In this document: in pieces, positions 20,601 to 26,993 of the stretch
Layout: each line of letters begins with the position of its first letter
Position numbering within the stretch: position 1 is the stretch's first letter
NCBI GenBank assembly: GCA_013911975.1
Contig: JACESF010000012.1
Span: 1-64,000 of the forward strand
Direction of reading: 5' to 3'
Length of the DNA stretch: 64,000 nt
From: Hyphomicrobiales bacterium
Lineage (GTDB): Bacteria > Pseudomonadota > Alphaproteobacteria > Rhizobiales > Xanthobacteraceae
The notes under the pieces: model-generated
Told to the model about the DNA's origin: nothing
Database searches by the model: none
What the model saw: only the letters and a program-made list of their open reading frames with translations
Translations under genes and position numbers: made by a program

Positions 20601-21883
20601 TCTTCACCCAGGCCGCCGGAAACGCCACGGCCCTGAGCGTAACGCCCGCGACCCTCACCGTCGCGGCGATCCCATCGGCGACGGAGCTGGTCTACGGCAC
20701 GGGCCTGCCCGGGTTCGGCTATGCGGCGAGCGGGTGGAAGAACGGACAGACCGATGCCAACCTCACCGGCGTCGGCTTCTCCACCAATGCCGGCAGCGCG
20801 CCGGATGTGGGCGCCTATGTGGTCAGCGCCCAGGACGGCACGCTGATTGGCGCGGCGGCGGGCAATTACAGCCTCGTCTATGCGCGCCCGGCGGAGTTCA
20901 GCGTGACGCCCGCCACGCTGCTGGTCGGGGCCACGACCGCGTCCTCCATCCTCTACGGCGCGGGGCTGCCGGCGTTCGGGGTCTCCGCGTCCGGCTGGGC
21001 CTATGGCCAGAGCACGCAGGCGAACCTCTCGGGCGTCACGCTCTCCACGAATGCCGGCAGCCAGCCGGACGTCGGCCTCTATGGCGTCCTGGCCGCCGGC
21101 GGCACCCTCACGGGGGCGGCGAGCGGCAATTACACCCTCAGCTACGCCCCGTCCGCGCCCTTCCAGGTGACGCCGCGCCCCATCACAGTGGCGGCGGATG
21201 CGCAAACACGCCCCTATGGCGACGCCAATCCCGCCCTCACCTATATCGTCGGCGGAGACGGGCTCGCCTATGGGCAGAGCCTGACACTCGCCACGGCCGC
21301 GGGGGCGGCGTCCCCGGTCGGGCGATACGCCATCACCCTTGCGGACAGCGCCGTCAACGCCAACTACGCCATCACCTATACGGGCGCGACCCTTGCGGTC
21401 ACGCAACGCCCGCTCACGGTGGCGGCGGAGAACGAGACCATGGCCTTCGGCGGCACGGAGCCCCCGCTCGCCTGGCAGATCACGGCGGGAAGCCTCGTGA
21501 ACGGGGATCAGATGTCCGGCGCGCTGGTGCGCCAGCCTGGGGCCGCGCCGGGGATCTACGCCATTCTCCAGGGCACCCTCGCCGCCACGGCAAACTATGA
21601 TTTGACCTATATTCCCGGCCTGTTCACCATCACCGGCACGGGCGGCGGCTTCCCGACACCCCAGGAGATCGCCCTCATCACCGCCCTGACGCCCCCGAGC
21701 GACTTCGTCCAGACCAGCGCGATGGCTCCCTTCGTGTGGACTCCCCTGCCCACATCCGGCGACGACGGGTTCGACGACCCCTCCGCGGCCGATGCGAATT
21801 GCGTCGGCACGGACTGCCAGATGGTGCCGTTCCGCACCAACCGCACCTACGGCGCCGCCCTGAGCTACCGGACGCGGCCATGA
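11678..21883 (+). CDS. giant two-partner-secretion adhesin (TpsA) with GLUG and MBG repeats
   Basis: A 3,401-residue exoprotein. A signal peptide (LMASTALMLAGASTGWAQQ) leads into a filamentous-haemagglutinin-type TPS domain at about residues 28-250, with NQSSGRAILSWQNFSIGQGG and the NPAGV form of the NPNL/NPNG motif. Residues about 780-2420 hold many GLUG motifs (pattern GGLVG..N.G.I..SYATG.V) in four blocks. Three blocks are followed by a YWD...TTGQ spacer and an HQLQLAA module. Residues about 2570-3320 hold nine MBG-like domains (YGDANPTLTG). The tail ends in a Cys-X4-Cys pair and SYRTRP. It should be exported through the adjacent TpsB and act in adhesion or biofilm formation. ATG 11678 has AGGGA just upstream. 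The 270 bases before it hold no gene. Confidence 0.92.
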   Translation: MTVGGPSGLARRLMASTALMLAGASTGWAQQLPVGGAVSAGAATIQQAGPGALVINQSSGRAILSWQNFSIGQGGTVTFNNGAGATLNRVTGNVPSRIDGTLTASGSVYLVNPAGVAVGTTGRVATGGSFVASTHNVTDRDFLAGGDLTFSGTSTATIVNAGRIGSLGGDVALIARKVENTGTLTAPGGTVGLIAGYEVLVRDGERDGGKFSVKVGGADTEVKTSGKISAATAELRANGGNVYALAGNTKGVIAATGTATKGGRIFLTAGSGTVEAGGHITASRTTSSGAKAGGDVRVSGKTASVTGKVDAKGSGGAKGGTVVVEGDAVTLAATARIDASGATGGTVLIGGDYQGGGNAATKRLPETVRTASTTHVAAGARILADGTDGSGGNIVVWADGATSFAGAISARGTGTGDGGSAEVSGKRTLAFTGTVDLRAANGRTGMLLLDPENLTISNDATSGVTTSAGPTYTASANDSVLNVSTLLAALATSNVTVTTGGVGSPGDQAGNLTVAAGLSWSAETTLTLIAANDLTVAANVGYSGDLGSLTLNAGHDIVIGANIEVNGQLSRLTLDAGHDIRVTGAVTAHGGAAVLDFTAANAIHINNAVLLDGANPTLTLTARDINVNAPVTATGDYATIAVNHSGDLRYALGTGGTISLPGGNATYIENGSTYTLIHSMADLAAVSGNASTHYAIANDLNAGDEGTYSDSVVTGDFTQVLTGLGHTILGLSIDAPDSDDPVGLFSTVSGTLGNLVLVGGDVRGKHDTGAVAGMLTGTMSGLRSSVAVDGRSRVGGLVGSVGGAGILRDAAASGTVRGTSELGGLVGLNGGTVSGSHADGAVTGTQNVGGLIGSNTGLVEASFATGAATGSTTVGGLVGGSNGVIDASYATGAATASDTVGGLVGLNGNTISASYATGTVTGQYMVGGLVGQNASIIEESHADGTVLGLSGAYGAVGGLVGHNDGGIIRGSHATASVTTQSGMVDVGGLVGTNAGAITASYATGQVDAADDNDKVGGLAGYNAGTVASSYATGDVFGGTRVGGLIGKNEGADTLSGTHAEGNVSGIDMVGGLIGDSRVPVSQVYATGAVTSSASVEGVGGLIGLAEESVSEAYATGAVRGQQNVGGLIGRLGGSPASFVYALGSVIGTTNVGGLVGLLGGASASLSNGYASGRVMGGTQAGGLVGLVNFASVTASYWDKETTGQLTSSGSSASAGLTTAQARDPASYTGWDFTTAWFGAAGLRPLGRWEAVTSGGVTLISNAHQLQLAAADLSGTYQMVADVDAGATGIGTDGTPGIWGTAGFLPIGSDIDPFTGTFDGLGHVISNLTIFRPSRDGVGLFGVSLQSIRNVSLDGGAITGRDATGALAGYAHGTVANSHSTASVTGAVYVGGLVGVNASATISGSSSGGAVSGTNYVGGLVGENSAAIDTSYATGTVSGQTNVGGLAGNNDGLISRSYASGAVVGVSAVGGLVGTNNFSTISQAYALGSVTGTSQVGGLVGLNSLGTIDMAYATGLVLPAQTDPASLFVGGLVGRDIIGTVTASYWDMDSTGQTGSGVTSGATGLTSAQARDASSYVGWDFSATWFQTGDLRPIGRWEEAAPVLGVTTISNLHQLQLAAANPAGNYLLAADIDASLTGSQSETSSGIWSATGFQGIGGGGIGGGGTGFTGTFLGAGHVISNLVIDRTAATGDRDHAGLFAQADAGAVIRGVTLEGGAVSGERLVGGLVGFVSDPSVVISDVHVVSMDVSGINYVGGLIGRNGIAGNGYDTFDVSGASITNASVSGGTVNGESAIGGLIGESTGGRHSDVSASATVGSSASSQVGGLIGLSSGETIVRASATGDVTGQAAVGGLIGSLKADNRGHRGTLSDSYATGAVTGHDNNVGGLIGGLGDSDISNVHASGNVTLLLLWSGGEHFVGGLVGDGYYGSVTNAYATGSVTMFEMGGGMCGDGTCAAGGLLGRQVNTNVINSYATGEVGTGVTVTSGGRGYVGGLVGLAEGEIRDSYATGSVTSLGDCTDGACAAGGLVGRLAGGSVANAYATGDVSMATGQNFAGGLVGSSNGYINSVYATGSVTGSADCAANTCVGGLVGYNEAGQTVENGYWDTDTTGLANAIGTDDGAQNNLTGITTAQTFDASTYGNFNLNDTWVLFDGFTRPFLRSEYSTSVANAHQLQLMALRPEADYVLVADIDLSVTLVASQMWSTSTGFVPIGTQATPFTGSLDGQQHVISNLYINRPTADYVGLFGAIGAAGSVTDVGLQDATVTGNDHVGALAGSNAGTITNVYSCCGAVIGTSYVGGIAGDNSGRIVNAFTTGVVSGTGSYVGGLVGDNGGTLDSAASDADVFGTDHVGGLVGRNSGTVSNTYATGSVQGTDKVGGLVGANFGTIANSYAVGLVDGTSQAGALVGLNFGTITSSFWDSDVAALSGVSGIGMGTPGGMGLTTSQFEDTWAFMALSGWNFLSRWAPSGDGYLPVLYALMPVTWAPLIASDAVYGDSTATVTAYGPTFGGPGRFVFGPAGDTLPLPTGWTVPVAGTPDAGTHVVEQPAANALAISAEGMPYRILYAGANVITIAARHITVTADAQTRDYGDANPDLTYAVTSGSLVPGDSLVGSLLTGATATSDVGTYAITQGTLTDANNPNYAIIYVGADLSVTPATLTYVATAASRDYGDANPTLTGTVTGFKNGQTVSVLTGSASWTTTADANSDVGDYAIDGSGYSATNYVFTQAADNATALTVTPATLTYVATTATREYGDANPTLTGTVTGFKNGQTVSVLTGSASWTSPADANSDVGDYAITGSGYGATNYVFTQAAGNATALSVTPATLTYVATAASRDYGDANPTLTGAVTGFKNGQTVSVLTGSASWTSPADASSNVGAYAIDGSGYSSTNYVFTQAAGNATALSVTPATLTYVATAATRDYGDANPTLTGTVTGFKNGQTVSVLTGSASWTTTADANSDVGDYAIDGAGYSATNYVFTQAAGNATALSVTPATLTVAAIPSATELVYGTGLPGFGYAASGWKNGQTDANLTGVGFSTNAGSAPDVGAYVVSAQDGTLIGAAAGNYSLVYARPAEFSVTPATLLVGATTASSILYGAGLPAFGVSASGWAYGQSTQANLSGVTLSTNAGSQPDVGLYGVLAAGGTLTGAASGNYTLSYAPSAPFQVTPRPITVAADAQTRPYGDANPALTYIVGGDGLAYGQSLTLATAAGAASPVGRYAITLADSAVNANYAITYTGATLAVTQRPLTVAAENETMAFGGTEPPLAWQITAGSLVNGDQMSGALVRQPGAAPGIYAILQGTLAATANYDLTYIPGLFTITGTGGGFPTPQEIALITALTPPSDFVQTSAMAPFVWTPLPTSGDDGFDDPSAADANCVGTDCQMVPFRTNRTYGAALSYRTRP
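19631..20638 (+). repeat. Four near-identical 252-bp direct repeats inside the adhesin gene
   Basis: The segment starting at the codons for VTPATLTYVAT recurs at 19631, 19883, 20135 and 20387, with an exact 252-bp period (84 codons), before a diverged copy begins at 20639. Each unit encodes one MBG-type domain with YGDANPTLTG, FKNGQTVSVLTGSASW and ATNYVFTQAA. The copies differ by only a few bases, including exact stretches longer than 50 bp, so copy-number change by recombination is likely. Confidence 0.93.
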
Positions 21884-23763
21884 TCGCCGTGACCGGGAAC
21901 ATGCCGGCCGTGCGCCGGACGCGGCGGCTTGGAGGCTGGGTCCTCCTCGGCGCGGGAATGCTGCTCGCGACACCGGACATCGCGTTCGCGCAGGCGCGGG
22001 GCGTGGTGGAGCGCAATTTGCCGCCCCCCGTCACCGGCGGCGGCGGCCTGCGGTTGGGTGATACGGGCGGCGGCATCGGGGACGAGACGCCGCTCGGGGT
22101 GAACCTGTCCGGCGTGCGGCTCATCGGCCTGTCCGGCGAGGTGGCGGCGCGCCCGCCGCGCGGCATCAGCTTCGCGGGCATCGAGGGCGTGCCCCACGAG
22201 CGCCTCGCGGCGGTGCTCGGCCCCTATGTGAGCCGCCCCCTCTCGCAGCGGTTGATCTCCGACATCCAGGCCGCCATCGCCAAGGTCTATCGCGATGCCG
22301 GGCGGCCCTTCGTGTCCGTCACCGCCCCGCCGCAGGAGATTTCGTCGGGCGTGCTGCAATTGCGCGTGGTTCCCTTCAAGCTCGGCGCCGTGACGGCGCG
22401 CGGCGCCGCCGGGGCCCCCTCCGCGCCGGAAGATGCGGCCTTCGCCGGCCGGGTGCGCGCGGCGGGCGGAGACTTCATCGAGGCCCCCCGCCTCTCGGAA
22501 GACCTCGACTGGCTGAACCGCTATCCCTACCGCCAGATCAACGGCGTGTTCGAGCCCGGCTCCCAGCCCGGCTCCAGCGACCTCGTGCTGGAAGTCACGC
22601 GCACCAAGCCCTGGCAGGTGTTCGCGGGCTGGTCCAACACGGGCACGAAGCAGACCGACTACAACCGCTATTTCGTGGGCTTCGGCGCGGGCATCGAGGC
22701 GCTGAACGACATGACGGTGTCGTACCAGCTCACCGGCAGCGGCAATTTCTGGACCGACCCCGGCTCGATCGCGCTGACGGGCTCGGACTGGCCCTCCTAT
22801 CTCAGCCATGCGGGCCGGGTGGTCCTTCCCACCTTCGAGCGCCAGTCCCTGGAGATCGCGCCGAGCTTCGTCGCCACCAGCCAGGCGAGCGTGGGCAACA
22901 TCCTCACATTCCAGAACACCACGTTCGAACTGCCCGTCCTCTACCGTTCCGCGCTCTCGAACCTCTCGGTCGGGCTCGCCGGATGGGGCGAGATCTATGG
23001 CGGCGTCGCCCCCAAATGGATGGAGCGCAACACCCTGTTCCAGGGATCGAACGTGGCGAGCGGCAGCGCGGGCGTGTTCGACCTCATCCTCGGCTGGGCC
23101 AACCAGATCCAGGTGGTGGGCACCACCAGCATCGATGTGCGCCTGGTGGCCAATCCCGGCGGCGTGGTGGGCGGCAACAGCAGCGAGACCTGGCTGGTCT
23201 TCTCCAACGGCCGCGTCACCGACATCACCTATGTCTATCTCTACGGCACGGTGGACCAGACCACCCCGCTCTCCGCCGTGCCCCTGCTTCAGGACATCCC
23301 GCTGCTCCAGGGCGTCTTTCTGCGCAACACGCTCTATGCGCAGGTCGCGGACCAGGCGCTGCCGGACACGGAACAGCTCGCCATCGGCGGCTATTACGCC
23401 ACGCGCGGCTATACGCTCTCGGACGGCAGCGTGGATGCGGGCTTCGTGCTGCGCAACGAGCTGCGCCTGCCGGTGATGCCCGTGCTGGGGCGCCCCGACA
23501 GCCCCATCAAGGGCCTGTCCGACGCCCTGTCGCCGTTCGTGTTCCTGGATGTGGGCTATGGCTACAATTTCGGGCTGGACAGCCTCGCCGCCGCCCTCGG
23601 GCCGGGTCCGAACACCACCTTGGTCGGCGTCGGCGCGGGACTGGACTACACGCTCGGCCGCAACCTCCAGGCGGGCCTCGCCGCCGGCGTCGCCCTCACC
23701 GACGGGCCGCTCACCTCCGCCGGGGCGGTCACGGTCCAGGGGCGCGTGACGGTGTCCTACTGA
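21880..23763 (+). CDS. TpsB outer-membrane transporter (ShlB/FhaC/HecB family)
   Basis: Omp85-superfamily pore that secretes the upstream TpsA adhesin. The 627-residue product has a signal peptide ending near IAFAQA. A POTRA domain of the ShlB type follows at about residues 75-165 (GISFAGIEGVPHERLAAVLG and then RDAGRPFVSVTAPPQ). The C-terminal beta-barrel includes YYATRGYTLSDG, equivalent to the conserved VRGY/F loop-6 motif, and ends VTVSY. ATG 21880 overlaps the TpsA stop by four bases (ATGA), which fits coupled synthesis of the pair. An alternative start is ATG 21901. Confidence 0.93.
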   Translation: MIAVTGNMPAVRRTRRLGGWVLLGAGMLLATPDIAFAQARGVVERNLPPPVTGGGGLRLGDTGGGIGDETPLGVNLSGVRLIGLSGEVAARPPRGISFAGIEGVPHERLAAVLGPYVSRPLSQRLISDIQAAIAKVYRDAGRPFVSVTAPPQEISSGVLQLRVVPFKLGAVTARGAAGAPSAPEDAAFAGRVRAAGGDFIEAPRLSEDLDWLNRYPYRQINGVFEPGSQPGSSDLVLEVTRTKPWQVFAGWSNTGTKQTDYNRYFVGFGAGIEALNDMTVSYQLTGSGNFWTDPGSIALTGSDWPSYLSHAGRVVLPTFERQSLEIAPSFVATSQASVGNILTFQNTTFELPVLYRSALSNLSVGLAGWGEIYGGVAPKWMERNTLFQGSNVASGSAGVFDLILGWANQIQVVGTTSIDVRLVANPGGVVGGNSSETWLVFSNGRVTDITYVYLYGTVDQTTPLSAVPLLQDIPLLQGVFLRNTLYAQVADQALPDTEQLAIGGYYATRGYTLSDGSVDAGFVLRNELRLPVMPVLGRPDSPIKGLSDALSPFVFLDVGYGYNFGLDSLAAALGPGPNTTLVGVGAGLDYTLGRNLQAGLAAGVALTDGPLTSAGAVTVQGRVTVSY

Positions 23764-23794
23764 CGGGTGCGGGGGTATCACCGGCCGCCGCCGT

Positions 23795-24838
23795 TCAGGC
23801 GGGGCCGCTTTCCAGGTCCACGCCCGCATCCCTCAAGCGGGCTTGCGCCGCCGGCATGCGCCGGAGCGCCGCATTGATGCGCTCGCGCCAGCGCGGCCCC
23901 TGCAGGACCGCGTCCTCATAAGCCTCGACGAGATCACCCGGGCGATCCTCGGCGAGGACGTCGATCAGGAATTCCGCCTGCAAGCGATCCTTGTGCGCCT
24001 TCAGGCTGTTCGGCCCCTCCTTGCGGCGGTCGGACACGATCAGCTTGTGAATGGCGAACCGCTCCGGACGGGGCACCTGCACCAGGACGCCGTCGCGATA
24101 GGTCACTGCCACGTCCAGGGGATCCGCGATGAGGTAGTTGAGGTAATGGAGCGACTGGGCGTGAACCCCGAGCGCGGCCAGCGGCTTGAGTGCTTCCGCC
24201 TCCTCGAAGGAGGGGGTGAGGAATTCCACGAGGAGTTCGCTACGGCTCTGGCGCCAACGCCATATTTTGTCTTTATCCAACGAGGGGACGGCATCGAACG
24301 AAAACTCGCCGAGCACGCGCTGAAGCGGTTCGGACACCACGTCCTCAAGGGCAAGCGACAGGCGCTCGAAGCTGGCGATGTCCATGTCGTTGGTCTGGGC
24401 CGCTTCGTCGAGGCCGTAGCGGACGCCGAGTTCGCCTTCGTAGAGCCGAAAGGCGAGTGTCCCCACCACGGTCCCGCCCAGCCGGAAGACACCTGCTTTC
24501 TGGAGGGCATTCAGGAGCGAGCCCGTGGCCGCATCCACCCCCAGGAAGCTTTCGGCCCGCAGAAGCCGGATCAGGCGCGACCGGTGCGGCCTGCGTTCCT
24601 TCCGCTCCGCGATAAGTTGGCTGAGGTTCCCGATGCGATCCCGACGCTCCGGGGTATCTTCGCCGATATAGGCTTTTCGCACGTCGGAGCCGACACGATA
24701 GGTGTCGTACCAGAAGGCCTTTCCGTTGCGCTCCACGCGCGTGGGCGTTCCCCGGATCTCCGAGACGGCCTCGTCCTTCAAGGCCCGCAGCAAGTCATGA
24801 TAGGCGGCATGGGCGATGGGGGAGAGGCGCGGGCGCAT
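23795..24838 (-). CDS. GSU2403-type nucleotidyltransferase-fold protein
   Basis: A 347-residue protein resembling the NTP_transf_8 / GSU2403 family. The family-like core at about residues 116-152 contains FRLGGTVVGTLAFRLYEGEL and a following TNDMDIA acidic pair, which recalls the metal-binding carboxylates of polymerase-beta-type nucleotidyltransferases. The C-terminal half has ERFAIHKLIVSDRR, a block also seen in the family. No substrate is known. The gene is on the opposite strand to tpsB and converges with it. A near-perfect dyad at 24859-24890, about 20 bases upstream of its ATG, suggests dedicated control. Family placement is from remembered pattern. Confidence 0.72.
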   Translation of the reverse strand: MRPRLSPIAHAAYHDLLRALKDEAVSEIRGTPTRVERNGKAFWYDTYRVGSDVRKAYIGEDTPERRDRIGNLSQLIAERKERRPHRSRLIRLLRAESFLGVDAATGSLLNALQKAGVFRLGGTVVGTLAFRLYEGELGVRYGLDEAAQTNDMDIASFERLSLALEDVVSEPLQRVLGEFSFDAVPSLDKDKIWRWRQSRSELLVEFLTPSFEEAEALKPLAALGVHAQSLHYLNYLIADPLDVAVTYRDGVLVQVPRPERFAIHKLIVSDRRKEGPNSLKAHKDRLQAEFLIDVLAEDRPGDLVEAYEDAVLQGPRWRERINAALRRMPAAQARLRDAGVDLESGPA

Positions 24839-24858
24839 GGCGTGTACAACAATCTGGA

Positions 24859-24890
24859 TTTTTGTTGAGCATATACATGTTCAACAAAAA
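24859..24890. promoter_or_regulatory. 32-bp dyad upstream of the nucleotidyltransferase-fold gene
   Basis: TTTTTGTTGA (24859-24868) and TCAACAAAAA (24881-24890) are perfect inverted arms around a 12-base, partly symmetric centre. The dyad is AT-rich in an otherwise GC-rich window and sits 21-52 bases upstream of the start at 24838, where an operator or promoter would lie. A GTTGAACA copy follows at about 24899. No regulator gene is adjacent. Confidence 0.6.
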
Positions 24891-24956
24891 TGAAAGACGT
24901 TGAACACACACGTCTCGGACGTGTGGGAAGCACCGGACGGGGATGCCCGACCGGGC

Positions 24957-26780
24957 TCAGCCCTTGGAGGGGCCTTCCGCGAGGGGCGGGGCGCGCAGGG
25001 TGGCGGATTCCAGTTCGCCCAGCACGCGCAGCGCTTCCTCGCTCGACGGCAGGAGGCGGCGGACGATGGCCTGCAGCGCATCGAACCCGCCCGCCGTCTC
25101 GCGCAACAGGCGGGAGACCACGCGCCGCTCGTCTTCGAGCCGGCCGAGCGTATGCAAAGCGAGGGCCCGGGCGATGCCGGCGGCGGGGTCGTCATGGCCT
25201 TCCAGCCCCGGCAGCGCATTGCGCGCCGCGATGGAATCCGCGCGCAGGAAGGCGGCGATGGCGAGATAGATGGAGTGGGTTTCGCTGAGCGGGGCGCCGT
25301 TCTGGCGCGCGCGCAGCAGCAGGGCCTCGCCCTGGTCCACCCGCCCGAGGCCCACCATCACCGCGCCCGCCGTGGCGGCCACGTGGTGGTCCAGGGGGTT
25401 GAGGGCCACGGCGCGGTCGGCGGCCACCAGCGCGCCTTCCCGGTCGCCCAGATGGAAGTCCACGTCCGCCAGCACCTTGGCCGCGAAGGCGCTGGTGGGG
25501 GCGAGGTCCGCGCCCTGGCGCGCCTCGCGCAGCAGGGCTGCGCGCAGGTCCGCTTCCTCTGCGGTGCCCGCGCCGGCCTTGGTCTGCGCCCGCAGCGCCT
25601 CCAGCATGAGGGCGGCCTTCACCGAATGGAACACGCCATAGCCGCTGTCGCGCGCCGCCAGACGGTCGATGCAGGCGCGCGCCTCGGTGGCGTCCGCGGA
25701 GGCGGTGCCGTGGGGCGGCGACAGGGCGCGGGCGAGGCAGCTGAAGCCGGACTCCGGCGCCTCCAGGCGCGCCTGCGCGCGGGCCCGGGCCTGGAGCGCG
25801 CCGTTGGTCTCCACCAGGGCAGCCGCCACGTCCTGGACGATGCGCGCCTCCCCGGCGGCGCGGCCCTCGCCCGACGAGGCGCCTTCCAGCTCCTTCGACC
25901 ACACGATGGTGCCGCCACAGCGGTCGGACAGGCGCACCAGCAGGGCATAGCCGCCGTCGGGGCGCCCCTCGGCCAGCCCGCCCAGGGTGAAGACCGGGCG
26001 GGGCGGCGCGCCGCTGCATTCGCGCGCCCCGCCGCCGCCAGCCGCCATCACGTCCACGAAATCGAACCGCGCCAGCGCGTCGCGCAGGCGCACCTCCAGG
26101 GTGTGCATCTCGTCCGCGCTGGGGGCGGGGCTTCCGGCGGTCTCGAAGCGCTCCACCTCCAGCACCGGCAGGCCGATGCGGTCGGCAAGGTCCGCCGCCG
26201 TGGTGGGATGACCACCCACGGTGAGGGTGAAGGACTTGGAGCCGCGCTCCAGGCCGATCTGGAGGCCCGCCGCCGCGAGGGCCGCCGCGATGCAGGCGAC
26301 CAGCGCCGCCGCCAGCATCCAGGGCCGGCCCGCCCGGCGCGGGGGAAGGGGCGCCGCCTCCGGCATCGGCGGGGGAGGCGGTGCCTCGATCTCCACGCCG
26401 CGGCGCCGGAAGGCGGGCACGTAGCCGCCCTTGGGGACGCAGATTTCGATCGCCTCGTCGGGGCCGGCGGAGGCGTAATAGCGCTCCAGCGCCCGGCGCA
26501 GCCGGGTCGCCTCCACCCGCACGATGGGATCGCTCTGGGGATCGAAGCTGGTGGGACGGCCCAGCGCCTCCACGGCGATGGTGTAGCCCTTGATGCTTTC
26601 CGCGCGGCCCGCCAGCGTCGCGTCCACGATGAAGCGCAGGAAGTCGGCGAGGCGCGGCGAGGAGGCGAACTCGTCCGCCGCGAGCACGCGCGCGAGCGCG
26701 GCACGCACGTCCCCCTCCGTGGGCGCCGCGAGGGCGGCGGGGGGCAGCGCAGCATCGGGTTCGAGATCGGTCAGGGTCAC
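24957..26780 (-). CDS. membrane-anchored TPR protein with N-terminal DNA-binding-like domain
   Basis: A 607-residue protein. Residues about 15-120 form a domain seen in many rhizobial proteins loosely annotated as adenylate cyclase or TPR regulators: SPRLADFLRFIVDATLAG, SIKGYTIAVEALGRP and DPIVRVEATRLRRALERYY. A proline-rich linker and one membrane helix (about residues 140-162, MLAAALVACIAAALAAAG) follow. The remainder is a periplasmic region with TPR-like helices. No cyclase catalytic domain is visible. The topology resembles CadC-type one-component regulators, which is an inference. The start is uncertain: GTG 26780 is used because no ATG occurs near the domain. It is divergent from the aminotransferase gene. 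Confidence 0.65.
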   Translation of the reverse strand: MTLTDLEPDAALPPAALAAPTEGDVRAALARVLAADEFASSPRLADFLRFIVDATLAGRAESIKGYTIAVEALGRPTSFDPQSDPIVRVEATRLRRALERYYASAGPDEAIEICVPKGGYVPAFRRRGVEIEAPPPPPMPEAAPLPPRRAGRPWMLAAALVACIAAALAAAGLQIGLERGSKSFTLTVGGHPTTAADLADRIGLPVLEVERFETAGSPAPSADEMHTLEVRLRDALARFDFVDVMAAGGGGARECSGAPPRPVFTLGGLAEGRPDGGYALLVRLSDRCGGTIVWSKELEGASSGEGRAAGEARIVQDVAAALVETNGALQARARAQARLEAPESGFSCLARALSPPHGTASADATEARACIDRLAARDSGYGVFHSVKAALMLEALRAQTKAGAGTAEEADLRAALLREARQGADLAPTSAFAAKVLADVDFHLGDREGALVAADRAVALNPLDHHVAATAGAVMVGLGRVDQGEALLLRARQNGAPLSETHSIYLAIAAFLRADSIAARNALPGLEGHDDPAAGIARALALHTLGRLEDERRVVSRLLRETAGGFDALQAIVRRLLPSSEEALRVLGELESATLRAPPLAEGPSKG

Positions 26781-26993
26781 GCCAGTTCGCCGGTTCCGGT
26801 GTCCTTGGGCGCCGGGCGCACCCGGCGGTGTTGACGTTAAGTCATGCTGTTTTGGTCCAGCCCGCCCCTGCGCGCAAGGGGGCGCTGCGTGCTGGGCGGT
26901 TTTCTCCCGTTGCGGCGGCTGATAGCGTGCGAACAGTGCGGCGAACATGAGGCCGCCTGTGCGCACCCCCAAAGGGGGCTGAGGAGAAAGACG

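Noticed and set aside
16037..21973. A very long minus-strand open frame (about 1,978 codons) opposite the adhesin gene
   Set aside because: It is the codon-bias mirror of the repetitive plus-strand gene. Its translation is low-complexity (AHEAAH repeats) with no domain. The plus strand has a signal peptide, TPS domain and recognisable repeats.
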